Shown here: positions 27,153 through 36,140 of the stretch, piece by piece
Position numbering within the stretch: position 1 is the stretch's first letter
Layout: each line of letters begins with the position of its first letter
DNA from: Martinezella tropici
Lineage (GTDB): Bacteria; Pseudomonadota; Alphaproteobacteria; Rhizobiales; Rhizobiaceae
Direction: 5' to 3'
Length of the DNA stretch: 64,000 bases
Assembly: GCF_003287875.1 (NCBI RefSeq)
Contig: NZ_QMKK01000020.1
Coordinates: 164,875 to 228,874 of the forward strand
Position numbers and translations under genes: made by a program
Notes under the pieces: model-generated
Database searches by the model: none
What the model saw: the letters and a program-made list of their open reading frames with translations, nothing else
Told to the model about the DNA's origin: nothing

Positions 27153-28499
27153 ATGACCGAACAGAAGCAATTGAAGCTGGGCGCCTTCATGCGTCCCGTC
27201 AGCCTGCATACCGGTGCCTGGCGTTATCCCGGCGCCTATCCGGACGCCAACTTCAATTTCCAGCACATCAAAAGCTTCGCGCAGGAGCTGGAAAAGGCAA
27301 AATTCGACGCCTTCTTCATGGCCGATCACCTCGCGGTCCTCAACATGCCGATCGAGGCCCTGAAGCGCAGCCAAACCGTCACCTCCTTCGAGCCCTTCAC
27401 CCTGCTTTCGGCGCTCGCCGCCGTTACCGACAGGATTGGCCTCGTCGCAACCGCCTCCACCACCTTCGACCTGCCCTATCATATCGCCCGCCGCTTCGCC
27501 TCGCTCGACCATATCAGCGGTGGCCGCGCCGGCTGGAACATCGTCACCACCTCCAATCCCGATGCCGCCCTTAATTTCGGCCTCGAAGAACACATGGAAC
27601 ATGGCGAGCGCTACCATCGCGCTCGCGAATTCTACGATGTCGTGACCGGCCTCTGGGACAGCTTCGCCGACGACGCCTTCATCCGCGATCCGGAAAGCGG
27701 CATCTTCTTCGATCCCGAGCGAATGCATGTCCTCGGGCACAAGGGCGAGGAACTGAGCGTTCGCGGCCCGCTCAACATCGCCCGCCCACCTCAGGGCTGG
27801 CCCGTCATCGTGCAGGCCGGACAATCGGATGCCGGTCGTCAGCTTGCCGCCGAAACGGCCGAAGCCGTCTTTGCAGCTCCCCGCAACCTCGCCGATGGCA
27901 AGTCGATCTTCGCCGATATCAAGGGACGGATGAAGGCGATCGGCCGCAATCCGGATCATCTGAAGATCCTGCCCGCCGCCTTCATCGTCGTCGGCGATAC
28001 GGTCGAGGAGGCAAAGGCCAAGCGGGCAAAGCTCGATAGTCTCGTCCATTACGATAGCGCCATCGCATCCCTGTCGATCGCACTTGGGCATGATGCCTCC
28101 AAATTCGATCCGGATAGCTCGCTGCCGGAGATTCCGGAAACCAACGCGAGCAAGAGCGGCCGCGAGCGCGTCATCGCCCTTGCCGAAGCCGAAAAGCTCA
28201 CCGTGCGCCAGCTTGCCCAGCGCCTCGGCGGCTATGCCGGCCTCGCCTTCGTCGGCACGCCTGAGAGCATTGCCGACGAGATGGAGCAATGGCTGCACGA
28301 GGAAGGCTCTGACGGTTTCAACGTTGTCTTCCCCTTCCTGCCGCAGGGTCTGCTTGACGTGACCACCCGCGTCGTTCCAGAGCTGCAACGCCGCGGCATC
28401 TTCCGCCGCGATTACGACGGTACGACATTGCGCGAACATCTAGGCCTGCCGCGCCCGGAAAACCGCTTCTTCACGAAATCGGCAGCGGCAGCGCAGTAA
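27153..28499 (+). CDS. LLM-class flavin-dependent monooxygenase (NtaA/SnaA/DmoA family)
   Basis: 448 residues, the usual length for the nitrilotriacetate-monooxygenase branch of the bacterial-luciferase family. Order: GAFMRPVSLHTGAWRYPGA (~7-25), FMADHLAVL (~55), ATASTTFDLPYHIARRFASLDHISGGRAGWNIVTT in parts (~95-135), GERYHRAREFYDVVTGLWDS (~150), QAGQSDAGRQLAA. The family uses FMNH2 from a partner reductase; no reductase is encoded next to it. Likely oxidises a small xenobiotic or sulfur/nitrogen compound. GGAGAGAG precedes the ATG. Probably one operon with the CMD-like gene 23 bp downstream. Confidence 0.9.
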   Translation: MTEQKQLKLGAFMRPVSLHTGAWRYPGAYPDANFNFQHIKSFAQELEKAKFDAFFMADHLAVLNMPIEALKRSQTVTSFEPFTLLSALAAVTDRIGLVATASTTFDLPYHIARRFASLDHISGGRAGWNIVTTSNPDAALNFGLEEHMEHGERYHRAREFYDVVTGLWDSFADDAFIRDPESGIFFDPERMHVLGHKGEELSVRGPLNIARPPQGWPVIVQAGQSDAGRQLAAETAEAVFAAPRNLADGKSIFADIKGRMKAIGRNPDHLKILPAAFIVVGDTVEEAKAKRAKLDSLVHYDSAIASLSIALGHDASKFDPDSSLPEIPETNASKSGRERVIALAEAEKLTVRQLAQRLGGYAGLAFVGTPESIADEMEQWLHEEGSDGFNVVFPFLPQGLLDVTTRVVPELQRRGIFRRDYDGTTLREHLGLPRPENRFFTKSAAAAQ

Positions 28500-28522
28500 G
28501 AGCCCGGTATAAAGAGAGTAAC

Positions 28523-29065
28523 ATGAGTCATATCACGCCGATCGACTACGAGACCGCTTCCGAGGCCGTGCGCGCCGAGCATGACCGCGAAATGCAGCTG
28601 CGCGGCCGCATGACGAATATGAAACGCACCCTGCTGCACTCGCCGGTCGCGCATCGCATCTATGCGGAATGGTTTCCCTTGCGCGAGGAGCTGCGTCCGG
28701 CTCTGGACGATCGCGCCATCTGGCTGCTTTGCCATGCCATCGCAATCGAATGCCGCTCGATCATCCCCGTCGGCTTCTTCCGGCGCGCGCTGATCAATGC
28801 CGGCCTCACGCCGGAAACGATCGTACCGAGCGAAGACGAGGCGCTGCTGATCGAATTCGGCAAGGCGATCGTCAGGGATTCCAATGCAATTCCGGAAGGG
28901 ATTTGGGATCGATTGAAGGCCCGCTACGACGAGCCGACGCTCGCCAACCTCGTCGCCTTCGCCGGCATCATGATCGCGACGGCAATCTACAACAATGCCG
29001 TGAAAGTGGATATCGACCCGGAGCTTGGACCTTACCTTGAAGGGTTTGAGTTTCCGGCGAAGTGA
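28523..29065 (+). CDS. CMD/AhpD-like alpha-helical protein lacking the CxxC pair
   Basis: 180 residues, all helical, resembling carboxymuconolactone-decarboxylase/AhpD-like proteins (VAHRIYAEWFPLREELRPALDDRAIWLLCHAIAIE in parts; TLANLVAFAGIMIATAIYNNAV near the C-terminus). The AhpD redox motif CxxC-x-x-x-H is absent: only single cysteines occur, as in HAIAIECRS. So it is unlikely to be a peroxidase. It follows the LLM monooxygenase by 23 bp and may handle its product or be a gamma-CMD-type decarboxylase/isomerase (inference). Family placement is from fold pattern, not from a strong motif. Confidence 0.7.
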   Translation: MSHITPIDYETASEAVRAEHDREMQLRGRMTNMKRTLLHSPVAHRIYAEWFPLREELRPALDDRAIWLLCHAIAIECRSIIPVGFFRRALINAGLTPETIVPSEDEALLIEFGKAIVRDSNAIPEGIWDRLKARYDEPTLANLVAFAGIMIATAIYNNAVKVDIDPELGPYLEGFEFPAK

Positions 29066-29226
29066 GGGGCAACGGCAGATGCCGAGCCATCTCGCCCTTG
29101 GCGGGCGAGAAAGCAATTTCATTGGTTTAGGAATTGCGATACCGAAGGTCACACATATTCAGAATGCTAGCGCAATTTCTAAGCCATTGAAATTGCAAGA
29201 GCGGGGGCCGGTGCGTCCCTGCCTAC

Positions 29227-29301
29227 CCCCGCCCTTGCAAAATCTAGCACTTAGCCTTGCGGCTAAATGCTGATTTTGCGTTCCCGCGCGCAAGGGGCGG
29301 G
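29227..29301. repeat. Nested hairpin element between convergent genes
   Basis: The inner stem is GCAAAATC (29237-29244) plus AGCACTTAGCC (29246-29256) against GGCTAAATGCT plus GATTTTGC (29261-29279), loop TTGC, one bulge and one mismatch. The outer arms CCCCGCCCTT and AAGGGGCGGG (29292-29301) pair nearly completely. It lies between the CMD-like gene and osmC and can fold on both strands, so it may stop transcription bidirectionally. Confidence 0.6.
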
Positions 29302-29313
29302 ATAGACCAAATC

Positions 29314-29742
29314 TCACCCCGAAATCACCGTCTCAAATTGCGGATTGCCGCGGATCGTGTTGCTCACCGTGCAAATCTCATCTTCGGCGGCATGCGCAAT
29401 CGCGTTGCGAATTTCATCGCTGAAATCACCTTTGATGGTGAAGGCAATGTTGAATTTCTCCACGCGCGAGAGGCCTTCGGTCGCCTTCTCACCCGTGACG
29501 ACGGCGGTGACTTCGGTGAGCTTGTCGAGCACGCCGAGGCTGCTAGCGGCCATGCGGGCGCTCAAGGCCAGGCAGGCCGAGAGCGACGAATAGAGCAGGT
29601 CGAGCGGGTTGAAGCCAGGCTGCGACGGCGAGGTGACGATATCGATTTCGCCGCCGGTCACCGAGGTCACATGCGGAAAGCCGGTGCGGCCGACCGTAGC
29701 GGTTGCGCCCGTCTGCCTTGTCTTCACTTTCAATTCGGCCAT
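29314..29742 (-). CDS. OsmC family protein
   Basis: 142-residue OsmC/Ohr-fold protein. The N-terminal strand VKTRQTGATATVGRTGFPHV is followed by the redox-active region NPLDLLYSSLSACLALSARMAA with its conserved Cys (~ residue 58). A second conserved Cys appears in DEICTVSNTIRGNP near the end. OsmC proteins reduce organic hydroperoxides through a Cys pair. It is of the short OsmC-like (YhfA-like) type. Monocistronic; convergent with the gene before it. Confidence 0.87.
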   Translation of the reverse strand: MAELKVKTRQTGATATVGRTGFPHVTSVTGGEIDIVTSPSQPGFNPLDLLYSSLSACLALSARMAASSLGVLDKLTEVTAVVTGEKATEGLSRVEKFNIAFTIKGDFSDEIRNAIAHAAEDEICTVSNTIRGNPQFETVISG

Positions 29743-29885
29743 GTCGAAAAATCCCTGAATAAAAGCGTGAAACCCTTTCCTTCTACATAGGGATTCGTCG
29801 GGCAGGACACAATTGCAGTTCCTGGCCCTTGCGTCTTCCAGTCAGTTAAGCCACCAAATGGTTACAGGCTCTGAGAAGCAATTTC

Positions 29886-29931
29886 AGGAAAAGTGCATAG
29901 CGGTTTTCCGTCCGGAATTGCGTATAAACGC
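29886..29931 (+). repeat. Dispersed repeat A, copy 1
   Basis: About 46 bp containing GGAAAAGTGCATAGCGG, TTTTCCGTCCGGAATTGCG and TAAACG. The same unit appears at 49283 (other strand), 58285 and 60622, always in intergenic DNA. The inner part TTTTCCGTCCGGAA is partly symmetrical. Confidence 0.7.
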
Positions 29932-29953
29932 TCTAGCAGACAGGCAGTTCGAC

Positions 29954-31219
29954 ATGACCGTTTCCGATCCCCGCGCCTTCCTGACCTCACTGTTCGATGC
30001 CGCCGTGCGTGCAGCCGATCCGTTGACCGGCATCCGTACGCATCTGCCTGCCAAACCGAAGGGCCGCACGATCGTCATCGGCGCCGGCAAGGGATCTGCC
30101 CAGATGGCGGCCGCGCTGGAACAATGCTGGGATGGCCCGCTGGAAGGCCTCGTCGTGACGCGATACGGTTTTTCCGCCCCCTGCCGCCAGATCGAGATCA
30201 TCGAAGCAGCCCACCCCGTGCCGGATGAGGCTGGTCTCGTCGCCTCCCGTCGGCTACTGAAACTTGTCGATGGCCTCACAAAAGACGATCTGGTGATCGC
30301 CCTGATATCAGGCGGCGGCTCGGCGCTGCTTCCCTCGCCAGCGGGCGGCTTGAGCCTCGCCGATGAAATCGCCGTCAACAAGGCGCTGCTTGCCTCCGGC
30401 GCGCCGATCTCTGCGATGAATGTCATCCGCAAGCATCTGTCGACCATCAAGGGCGGCCGGCTGGCTGCCGCAGCCCACCCGGCCAAGGTCGTCTCGCTCG
30501 TCGTCTCGGACATTCCCGGCGACGACCCTGCCCTGGTGGCCTCCGGGCCGACCGTGCCGGGCGCCGGCACGCGCGCCGAAGCACTCGATCTCATCCGCCT
30601 CTACCGTATCGAACTCCCGCCAGCCGTTCTCGCCCATATCGAGAAAGTTGAGGCGGATGCGCCGCGCCCGGGCGATCCGCGCTTTGCCGGCAATGAGGTC
30701 CATGTCATCGCGTCAGCCGGCGTCTCGTTGGAAGCCGCTGCCGAGGTGGCGCGTGCCGCCGGCATCGAAGCCGCCATTCTCTCGGACGCCATAGAGGGCG
30801 AGGCCCGCGAAGCTGCGCATGTCCACGCTGCCATCGCCCGGGAAGTGCTTCATCGCAATCGCCCCTTTCCGAAGCCGATCGTGCTACTCTCTGGCGGCGA
30901 AACGACGGTGACCTTGAAGGGCAACGGCAAGGGCGGGCGAAACTCGGAGTTCCTGTTGTCGCTCGCCATCGATATCGACGGTCACGCGGGCATTCACGCC
31001 ATGGCCGCCGATACCGATGGCATCGACGGCAGCGAGGACAATGCCGGCGCCTTTGCCGATGCAGGTACGGTGGCGCGGTTGCGCAAGGCCGGAATGGTGC
31101 CGGCCGAGCTGCTGGCAAACAATGACGGTTGGACAGCGTTCGACGCGATTGGCGATCTCTTCGTTCCCGGCCCGACCGGAACGAACGTCAACGACTTCCG
31201 CGCCATCCTGATCCTGTAG
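29954..31219 (+). CDS. Glycerate kinase, MOFRL/DUF4147 type (older name hydroxypyruvate reductase)
   Basis: 421 residues from the ATG that begins MTVSDPRAFLTSLFDAAV; upstream codons lie in repeat DNA. GAGKGSAQMAAALEQCW (~35-50), ALISGGGSALLPSPAGGLSLADEIAVN in parts (~115-140), VIRKHLSTIKGGRLAAAA (~155), SDIPGDDPALVASGPTVP (~180) and the MOFRL domain LLSGGETTVTLKGNGKGGRNSEF in parts (~315-335). The family phosphorylates D-glycerate to 2-phosphoglycerate (TtuD/GckA type) in tartrate, serine-cycle or glyoxylate metabolism. No partner gene is adjacent. Confidence 0.87.
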   Translation: MTVSDPRAFLTSLFDAAVRAADPLTGIRTHLPAKPKGRTIVIGAGKGSAQMAAALEQCWDGPLEGLVVTRYGFSAPCRQIEIIEAAHPVPDEAGLVASRRLLKLVDGLTKDDLVIALISGGGSALLPSPAGGLSLADEIAVNKALLASGAPISAMNVIRKHLSTIKGGRLAAAAHPAKVVSLVVSDIPGDDPALVASGPTVPGAGTRAEALDLIRLYRIELPPAVLAHIEKVEADAPRPGDPRFAGNEVHVIASAGVSLEAAAEVARAAGIEAAILSDAIEGEAREAAHVHAAIAREVLHRNRPFPKPIVLLSGGETTVTLKGNGKGGRNSEFLLSLAIDIDGHAGIHAMAADTDGIDGSEDNAGAFADAGTVARLRKAGMVPAELLANNDGWTAFDAIGDLFVPGPTGTNVNDFRAILIL

Positions 31220-31238
31220 CCGCTAGGTGCAAATGAGA

Positions 31239-31421
31239 TCAGACGATGGCGGTGCAATCGTCACAACGCCAGTAGACGGCTGCCATCGATGACCATCGGA
31301 AGAAGTGCCGGCTGCAATGGTCGCACTCGATTTCAATGATGTGCGTCTTTTCGGCAATGACGTGTGGCTTTGCCTTGACCTTGCGCTCGCTCTTCCACTG
31401 CTCAAGTCTCGTGACGGGCAT
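31239..31421 (-). CDS. Small zinc-ribbon-like protein
   Basis: 60 residues from the ATG placed 6 bp behind GGAGG; two earlier start codons overlap the ribosome site. The C-terminal half has CDHC, then 16 residues, then CDDC, the spacing of a zinc ribbon; the N-terminal half is basic and rich in Lys. No family is recognised. It lies convergent to the glycerate kinase. It could bind DNA or RNA, but no function is proposed. Confidence 0.55.
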   Translation of the reverse strand: MPVTRLEQWKSERKVKAKPHVIAEKTHIIEIECDHCSRHFFRWSSMAAVYWRCDDCTAIV

Positions 31422-31701
31422 CATCAACCTCCACGCAATACTTCAACCCCGATAGACTAGCTACCTAAAGTAGGCGTAACTAATAAAAGAAATATTGCAA
31501 GTCCGACCCAAGCTTCCGCAGGGTTGGAAGACTAAAATTATCCATAGTAGTGCAGGAAAGACATAGCGAACCGGCGCGGCCCGGTGATGCGGCATCGCCC
31601 GATTAAAAAATTCCGACAGCCGATATCGCCATTTTCGCGCGTGACACCATGTCATCTGTGGGCGATTTTCCACCAAGACAATAATGGGAGGCATATTCAT
31701 C

Positions 31702-33444
31702 ATGCGCCAATTCCGCCAACGGGCGATATCCTCGGTGACGCTCGTCACCTTCGCCCTCTTTTCCGTCACCGCCAGAGCCGCCGCGCCACCTCCCGTCGAA
31801 GCTGAACACGGCATGGTGGTTACGGCACAGCATCTGGCCACGGACGTCGGCGTGCAGGTATTGAAAAACGGCGGCAATGCCGTCGATGCCGCCGTTGCCG
31901 TCGGCTACACGCTCGCGGTGGTCTATCCGACCGCCGGCAATATCGGCGGCGGCGGCTTCATGACCATCCGCATGCGCGACGGCAAGACGGACTTCCTCGA
32001 TTTCCGCGAGCGCGCGCCGTTGGCAGCCAAAAAGGACATGTATCTCGACGACAAGGGCAATATCGTCAAAGGCGCCAGCACCAATGGCTATCTCGCCGTC
32101 GGCGTTCCGGGCTCGGTCATGGGCTTCGAGACTGCCCGCGAGAAATACGGCACGAAATCGCGTCAGGATCTGATGGCGCCGGCCATTCGCTACGCCAGGG
32201 AAGGCTTCACGCTGAACCAGGCCGATGCCGCCGAACTGAACGAGAGCAAGGATCGACTCGCGCGCGATCCGGCCACCGCGGCGATCTTCACCAAGTCGGA
32301 TGGCAAGCCCTTCACGACGGGCGACAAGCTCGTACAGCCGGATCTCGCCAATGCGCTGTCAGGCATTTCGGATCAGGGGCCGGATGGCTTCTACAAGGGA
32401 CCGGTCGCCAATGCCATCGTCAAGGCGAGCCAAGACAAGGGCGGCATTCTCGCAAACCAGGATTTCGAGCAGTACAAGGTCCGTGAGCTGGACCCCGTGA
32501 AATGCGACTATCGCGGCTACGAGATCATCTCATCTCCGCCACCCTCCTCCGGTGGCGTCATCATCTGCGAAATCCTCAACGTGCTGGAAGGCTATCCGCT
32601 CTCCTATACCGGCTACGGCTCGGCCGATACCGTCCATCTCATGGTCGAAGCCATGCGCCACGCCTATGTCGACCGCAACTCGGCCCTCGGCGATCCCGAC
32701 TTTGTCGACAATCCCGTCAGCAAGCTGCTGGACAAGGCCTATGCCCAGAAGATCCGCGACGACATCTCGCCCTATAAGGCGGGCGTCTCCAAGGATCTGA
32801 TGCCCAAGGGCTTGGGCGAAAGCCACGAGACCACGCATTATTCGATCGTCGACAATGACGGCAATGCCGTTGCCGTCACCTACACGCTGAACGGTTCCTT
32901 CGGCGCCGGAGTCGTCGCGCCTGGTACGGGCATCCTCTTGAACAACGAGATGGACGATTTCACCTCCAAGCCCGGCGTGCCCAATCTGTACGGCCTGGTG
33001 CAGGGCGAAGCCAACGCCATCCAGCCGAAGAAGACGCCGCTGTCCTCCATGAGCCCGACGATCATCGCCAAGGACGGCAAGCCCTTCATGGTGATCGGCA
33101 GCCCCGGCGGCTCGCGCATCATCACCATTACGCTCGAGGCGATCATCAACGTCATCGATTTCGGCATGAACATCCAGGAAGCGATCGATGCGCCGCGCAT
33201 CCATCATCAATGGCTGCCGGATAAGGTCTACATGGAGCCCCGCGCGTTATCGCCGGATACGATCAAGCTCCTGACCGGCATGGGCTACACGGTTCAGGTC
33301 GACAATAGCTGGCCGATCTGGGGCCAGGCGGCCGGCATCCTGGTGGGCGGCAAGAGCCTCAGCGATATCGCCAAGGGCGGTGGCGCCCGCTACAACGGCG
33401 CCATGGACAGTCGCGCCGGCTCGGGACTTGCCGAAGGCTACTGA
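31702..33444 (+). CDS. ggt: Gamma-glutamyltransferase
   Basis: 580-residue precursor. A signal peptide covers about residues 1-28 (QFRQRAISSVTLVTFALF, cleavage after ARA), so it is periplasmic. The nucleophile that marks autoproteolysis is the first Thr of ETTHYSIVDNDGNAV (~ residue 385), splitting a large and a small subunit; GSPGGSRIITITLEAIINV near 475 forms the oxyanion/glutamyl pocket. It cleaves glutathione and other gamma-glutamyl compounds. The ATG 18 bp upstream lacks a ribosome site. A strong terminator follows. Confidence 0.94.
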   Translation: MRQFRQRAISSVTLVTFALFSVTARAAAPPPVEAEHGMVVTAQHLATDVGVQVLKNGGNAVDAAVAVGYTLAVVYPTAGNIGGGGFMTIRMRDGKTDFLDFRERAPLAAKKDMYLDDKGNIVKGASTNGYLAVGVPGSVMGFETAREKYGTKSRQDLMAPAIRYAREGFTLNQADAAELNESKDRLARDPATAAIFTKSDGKPFTTGDKLVQPDLANALSGISDQGPDGFYKGPVANAIVKASQDKGGILANQDFEQYKVRELDPVKCDYRGYEIISSPPPSSGGVIICEILNVLEGYPLSYTGYGSADTVHLMVEAMRHAYVDRNSALGDPDFVDNPVSKLLDKAYAQKIRDDISPYKAGVSKDLMPKGLGESHETTHYSIVDNDGNAVAVTYTLNGSFGAGVVAPGTGILLNNEMDDFTSKPGVPNLYGLVQGEANAIQPKKTPLSSMSPTIIAKDGKPFMVIGSPGGSRIITITLEAIINVIDFGMNIQEAIDAPRIHHQWLPDKVYMEPRALSPDTIKLLTGMGYTVQVDNSWPIWGQAAGILVGGKSLSDIAKGGGARYNGAMDSRAGSGLAEGY

Positions 33445-33474
33445 TCGCCTCGGTGCCTGCTGACGACTCGGATC

Positions 33475-33505
33475 GGTGCCATCACCAACTGGCACCGGTC
33501 TTTTT
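33475..33505 (+). terminator. Rho-independent terminator after ggt
   Basis: Stem GGTGCCA (33476-33482... ) with TGGCACC, loop TCACCAAC, followed by GGTCTTTTTG. It lies 30 bp after the ggt stop. Confidence 0.8.
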
Positions 33506-33793
33506 GCCTATGGCATCCGGCCAAACCAGCACATTATCTTACGCGAAAAAACTAAGCGTGAGCATTTCGGCGCGATATCGCGCCTATTCCTTCACCTCAC
33601 GTTCATTTGAAGCCGTTTGCCCTTGCATGTGGGTCATTTTTTTCATCCCATGAATGGGATTTGCGATTTCTGATATAGCAATCGCGTGCAAGCAGGAGTA
33701 TACAAACCGCCGTTCAAATAGGCCTTCGCGCCATGACCAGATTTGCGGTTCTGTCCTCGGACCCCACCGCACCATCGAGAGCGATCCCCGACA
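33506..33793. promoter_or_regulatory. Promoter region of the MFS gene with two perfect palindromes
   Basis: No ORF is credible here. Two perfect 16-bp palindromes stand out: GGCGCGATATCGCGCC (33569-33584) and ATCCCATGAATGGGAT (33645-33660, two central bases unpaired). They lie about 210 and 135 bp before the MFS start and are unlike each other. Exporters of this class are commonly controlled by TetR or MarR repressors binding such sites, but no regulator gene is adjacent. Confidence 0.45.
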
Positions 33794-35248
33794 ATGTCGG
33801 ATCAGATATTCCAGGCCGCCCCCACCAGGCGGGCCGCACCGAATTTTCGTGTAGTAGCGCTTATCGTAGCAAGCGCGATGTTCATGGAACAGCTTGACGC
33901 GACCGTGCTCGCGACTGCCCTTCCGACCATGGCAAGAGACTTCAGCGTCAGTGCGCCGGCCATGAGTATCTCGCTGACATCCTACCTCCTCAGCCTCGCG
34001 ATCTTCATTCCCGCCAGCGGCGCCATTGCAGACCGCTTCGGGTCGCGCACCGTCTTCCGATCCGCCATTGCGGTTTTCGTTGTCGGCTCGCTTCTCTGCG
34101 CGCAGGCGCCGAACCTGTTCTTCCTCGTGATCGCGCGGCTGCTGCAGGGCCTCGGCGGCGCTATGATGCTGCCCGTCGGGCGTCTCGTGCTGATGCGCAG
34201 CGTCGCCCGCAAGGATATGGTCAACGCCATGTCCTGGCTGCTGATCCCGGCGCTGGTCGGCCCCATTCTCGGGCCGCCCGTCGGCGGCATGTTCGTCACC
34301 TATCTCGACTGGCGCTGGATCTTCTACATCAACGTGCCGATCGGCGTCATCGGCTTCATCCTGGTGACCATGTTCATCGAGGAGGTGAAAGGCCCGCGCA
34401 CCGGCCGTTTCGACCTCTCGGGCTTCATCCTCTCAGGCATCTCTCTCGGCTCTCTGCTCTTCGGCTTCGAAATGTCGAGCCGTGAGGGCGAAGGCTATCT
34501 TGCCGTCTTTCTGATCTCCATCGGCCTCTTGTTCGGCATTGCCTATCTGCGCCACGCCCGCAGGCACCCCTCGCCGATCATGGATTTTTCGCTGATGAAG
34601 GTGCCGACCTTCCGCACCTCGGTGATCGCCGGTTCGCTGACGCGCATCAGCCAGGGTGCCCATCCCTTCCTGATCCCGCTGATGCTGCAGCTCGGCTTCG
34701 GCCTTTCGGCCGCTGCGGCCGGCCAGATCGCCATCGCGACCGCGCTCGGCTCCATGGCCATGAAGCCCTTGCAAGTCCGCATTCTGAGGACGCTCGGTTT
34801 CCGCACGGCCCTTATCATCTTCGGCCTGATCGGCACGCTCGGCTACGGCATGTGCGCCATCTTCCAGCCGGATTGGCCGCTGCCCGTCATCTTCGTGATC
34901 CTGTTCTTCTGCGGCTTCTTCATGTCGTTCCAGTTCACGGCCTACAACACCATCGCCTATGACGAGATCGAGCGCGATCGCATGAGCATCGCGACGAGTT
35001 TCTACTCGACCTTCCAGCAGCTGATGCTGTCTCTCGGCATCTGCGTCGCCGCCCTTGCCCTGCATGGCTCGATGCAGCTGCGTGGAGAGACGAAAGCCGA
35101 GATGATCGACTTCTCGGTCGCCTTCATCGTCGTGACGGCCATTGCACTGCTCGCGGTGATCTGGAACGCCAGCTTCTCGCGCACCGCCGGCTCCGAAATC
35201 AGCGGCCATCGCCGCAAATCGCCGGAAGATGGCCTCGGCGAGCATTGA
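33794..35248 (+). CDS. MFS transporter, DHA2/EmrB-like drug:H+ antiporter
   Basis: 484 residues with about 14 predicted membrane segments. Motif LDATVLATALPTMARDF (~35-50, DHA2 motif D1), ADRFGSRTVFRSAI (motif A, ~85), RLLQGLGGAMMLPVGRLVL (motif B, ~115) and GPILGPPVGGMFVTY (motif C, ~160). It probably exports toxic hydrophobic compounds. No EmrA-like membrane-fusion partner is nearby, so it would deliver to the periplasm. The ATG opens MSDQIFQAAPTRR; an upstream in-frame start lies in the palindrome region. Confidence 0.9.
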   Translation: MSDQIFQAAPTRRAAPNFRVVALIVASAMFMEQLDATVLATALPTMARDFSVSAPAMSISLTSYLLSLAIFIPASGAIADRFGSRTVFRSAIAVFVVGSLLCAQAPNLFFLVIARLLQGLGGAMMLPVGRLVLMRSVARKDMVNAMSWLLIPALVGPILGPPVGGMFVTYLDWRWIFYINVPIGVIGFILVTMFIEEVKGPRTGRFDLSGFILSGISLGSLLFGFEMSSREGEGYLAVFLISIGLLFGIAYLRHARRHPSPIMDFSLMKVPTFRTSVIAGSLTRISQGAHPFLIPLMLQLGFGLSAAAAGQIAIATALGSMAMKPLQVRILRTLGFRTALIIFGLIGTLGYGMCAIFQPDWPLPVIFVILFFCGFFMSFQFTAYNTIAYDEIERDRMSIATSFYSTFQQLMLSLGICVAALALHGSMQLRGETKAEMIDFSVAFIVVTAIALLAVIWNASFSRTAGSEISGHRRKSPEDGLGEH

Positions 35249-35257
35249 GTTGGCTAG

Positions 35258-35285
35258 GGCATGATGCCGAAAGTGTAAGCGGCCC
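35258..35285 (-). repeat. Dispersed repeat B, copy 1
   Basis: GGGCATGATGCCGAAAGTGT plus AAGCGGCC is the reverse complement of a sequence like that at 53620-53650 (CCGCTGCACACTTTTCGG followed by GATCATGC). This pattern is common at gene ends in Rhizobium and Agrobacterium. Confidence 0.5.
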
Positions 35286-35408
35286 CAGGACGAAATAATC
35301 ATCCGGCGCTCAGCTTGGGAGTGCAAAGTCGCAACGCGCATCGATCATGCATCGGTGCTTCGACCTTGATGGGTTTTGTCCGCCTTGCGGAAACAGGGGT
35401 GAATAAAA

Positions 35409-35434
35409 AAGAGGCCGGACCAACCCGACCTCTT
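35409..35434 (-). terminator. Terminator after cold-shock gene
   Basis: Read leftward: AAGAGGTCGG, loop GTTGGT, CCGGCCTCTT (one G-U pair), then TTTTATTC. It lies about 60 bp after the csp stop codon. Confidence 0.75.
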
Positions 35435-35495
35435 CCTTCATTGCCTAACGATCTATACCATCTCATCCATGGTCCAAGACCGGAAAACAAATGGC

Positions 35496-35705
35496 TTACA
35501 TAGCTTCGAGCTGGTCGGCCGACATCTTGCCCGAACGCTTGTCCTTGACAAGCTCGTAGGAGATTTTCTGGCCGTCGCGCAGCGTGCTCATTCCAGCGCG
35601 CTCAACGGCTGAAATATGCACGAAAACATCCGTCGCCCCATCATCAGGCTGAATGAAACCGAAACCCTTGGCAGCATTGAACCACTTTACAGTACCTGTG
35701 CTCAT
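35496..35705 (-). CDS. Cold-shock protein (CspA family)
   Basis: 69 residues. Near-canonical RNP1 and RNP2: [19 protein letters not shown] and [13 protein letters not shown]. An OB-fold RNA chaperone that binds single-stranded RNA and DNA. Transcribed leftward; the 5' leader lies in the gene-free stretch above 35706, which fits the long leaders of cold-shock mRNAs. The C-terminus DQLEAM is typical for alphaproteobacterial members. Confidence 0.95.
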   Translation of the reverse strand: MSTGTVKWFNAAKGFGFIQPDDGATDVFVHISAVERAGMSTLRDGQKISYELVKDKRSGKMSADQLEAM

Positions 35706-36140
35706 AACGATGACCTTTCAATCACTCACATAAAGACGTCAACCAGGAAACACTGGTTGGCAGTGGACCGATTTTGAGAGGGAAGTTCGTCGTTGTCGCG
35801 CAGAGTGCGTCGAGGCAAAGCGTCGGTCACAAATATCGATGACGCATCTTGTATCGGATAGGTATATTCTCCACAAGCAGAAACATCTAAATTAACTAAT
35901 GTTGGATAGCGCATCAAAAGATGACATACGTGATGGCGCTGATACAGCTGCTTTTGAATAGAGTCGAAAGACCCTCTCCTTTGGACTCCGCTCGTCTGCT
36001 TCTGCAAAGGACTGCGGAATTGTGTCGTTGATGCGGGCATCTTCTGCTACAGCATGATACCATCTCCATTGTGCCTACAGTCGATCAGCTTGGGCTATTT
36101 GCGACCAGCATCAACACGATACAACCCCATGGAGGCTGAT
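35706..36140. other. Gene-free stretch upstream of csp, AT-richer
   Basis: 435 bp with lower GC than the surroundings. It should hold the csp promoter and leader (leftward) and the promoter of the 79-residue protein (rightward). A short hairpin ACCAG-GAAACA-CTGGT lies at about 35740-35755, inside the csp leader. A 104-codon leftward frame at 35726-36040 is judged not coding: no clear ribosome site and no recognisable protein pattern. Confidence 0.5.

Noticed and set aside
27114..28439. 441-codon frame antisense to the LLM monooxygenase
   Set aside because: Shadow frame, no recognisable domain.
35726..36040. 104-codon leftward frame upstream of csp
   Set aside because: Weak ribosome site, atypical composition and no domain; it would also occupy the expected csp leader.
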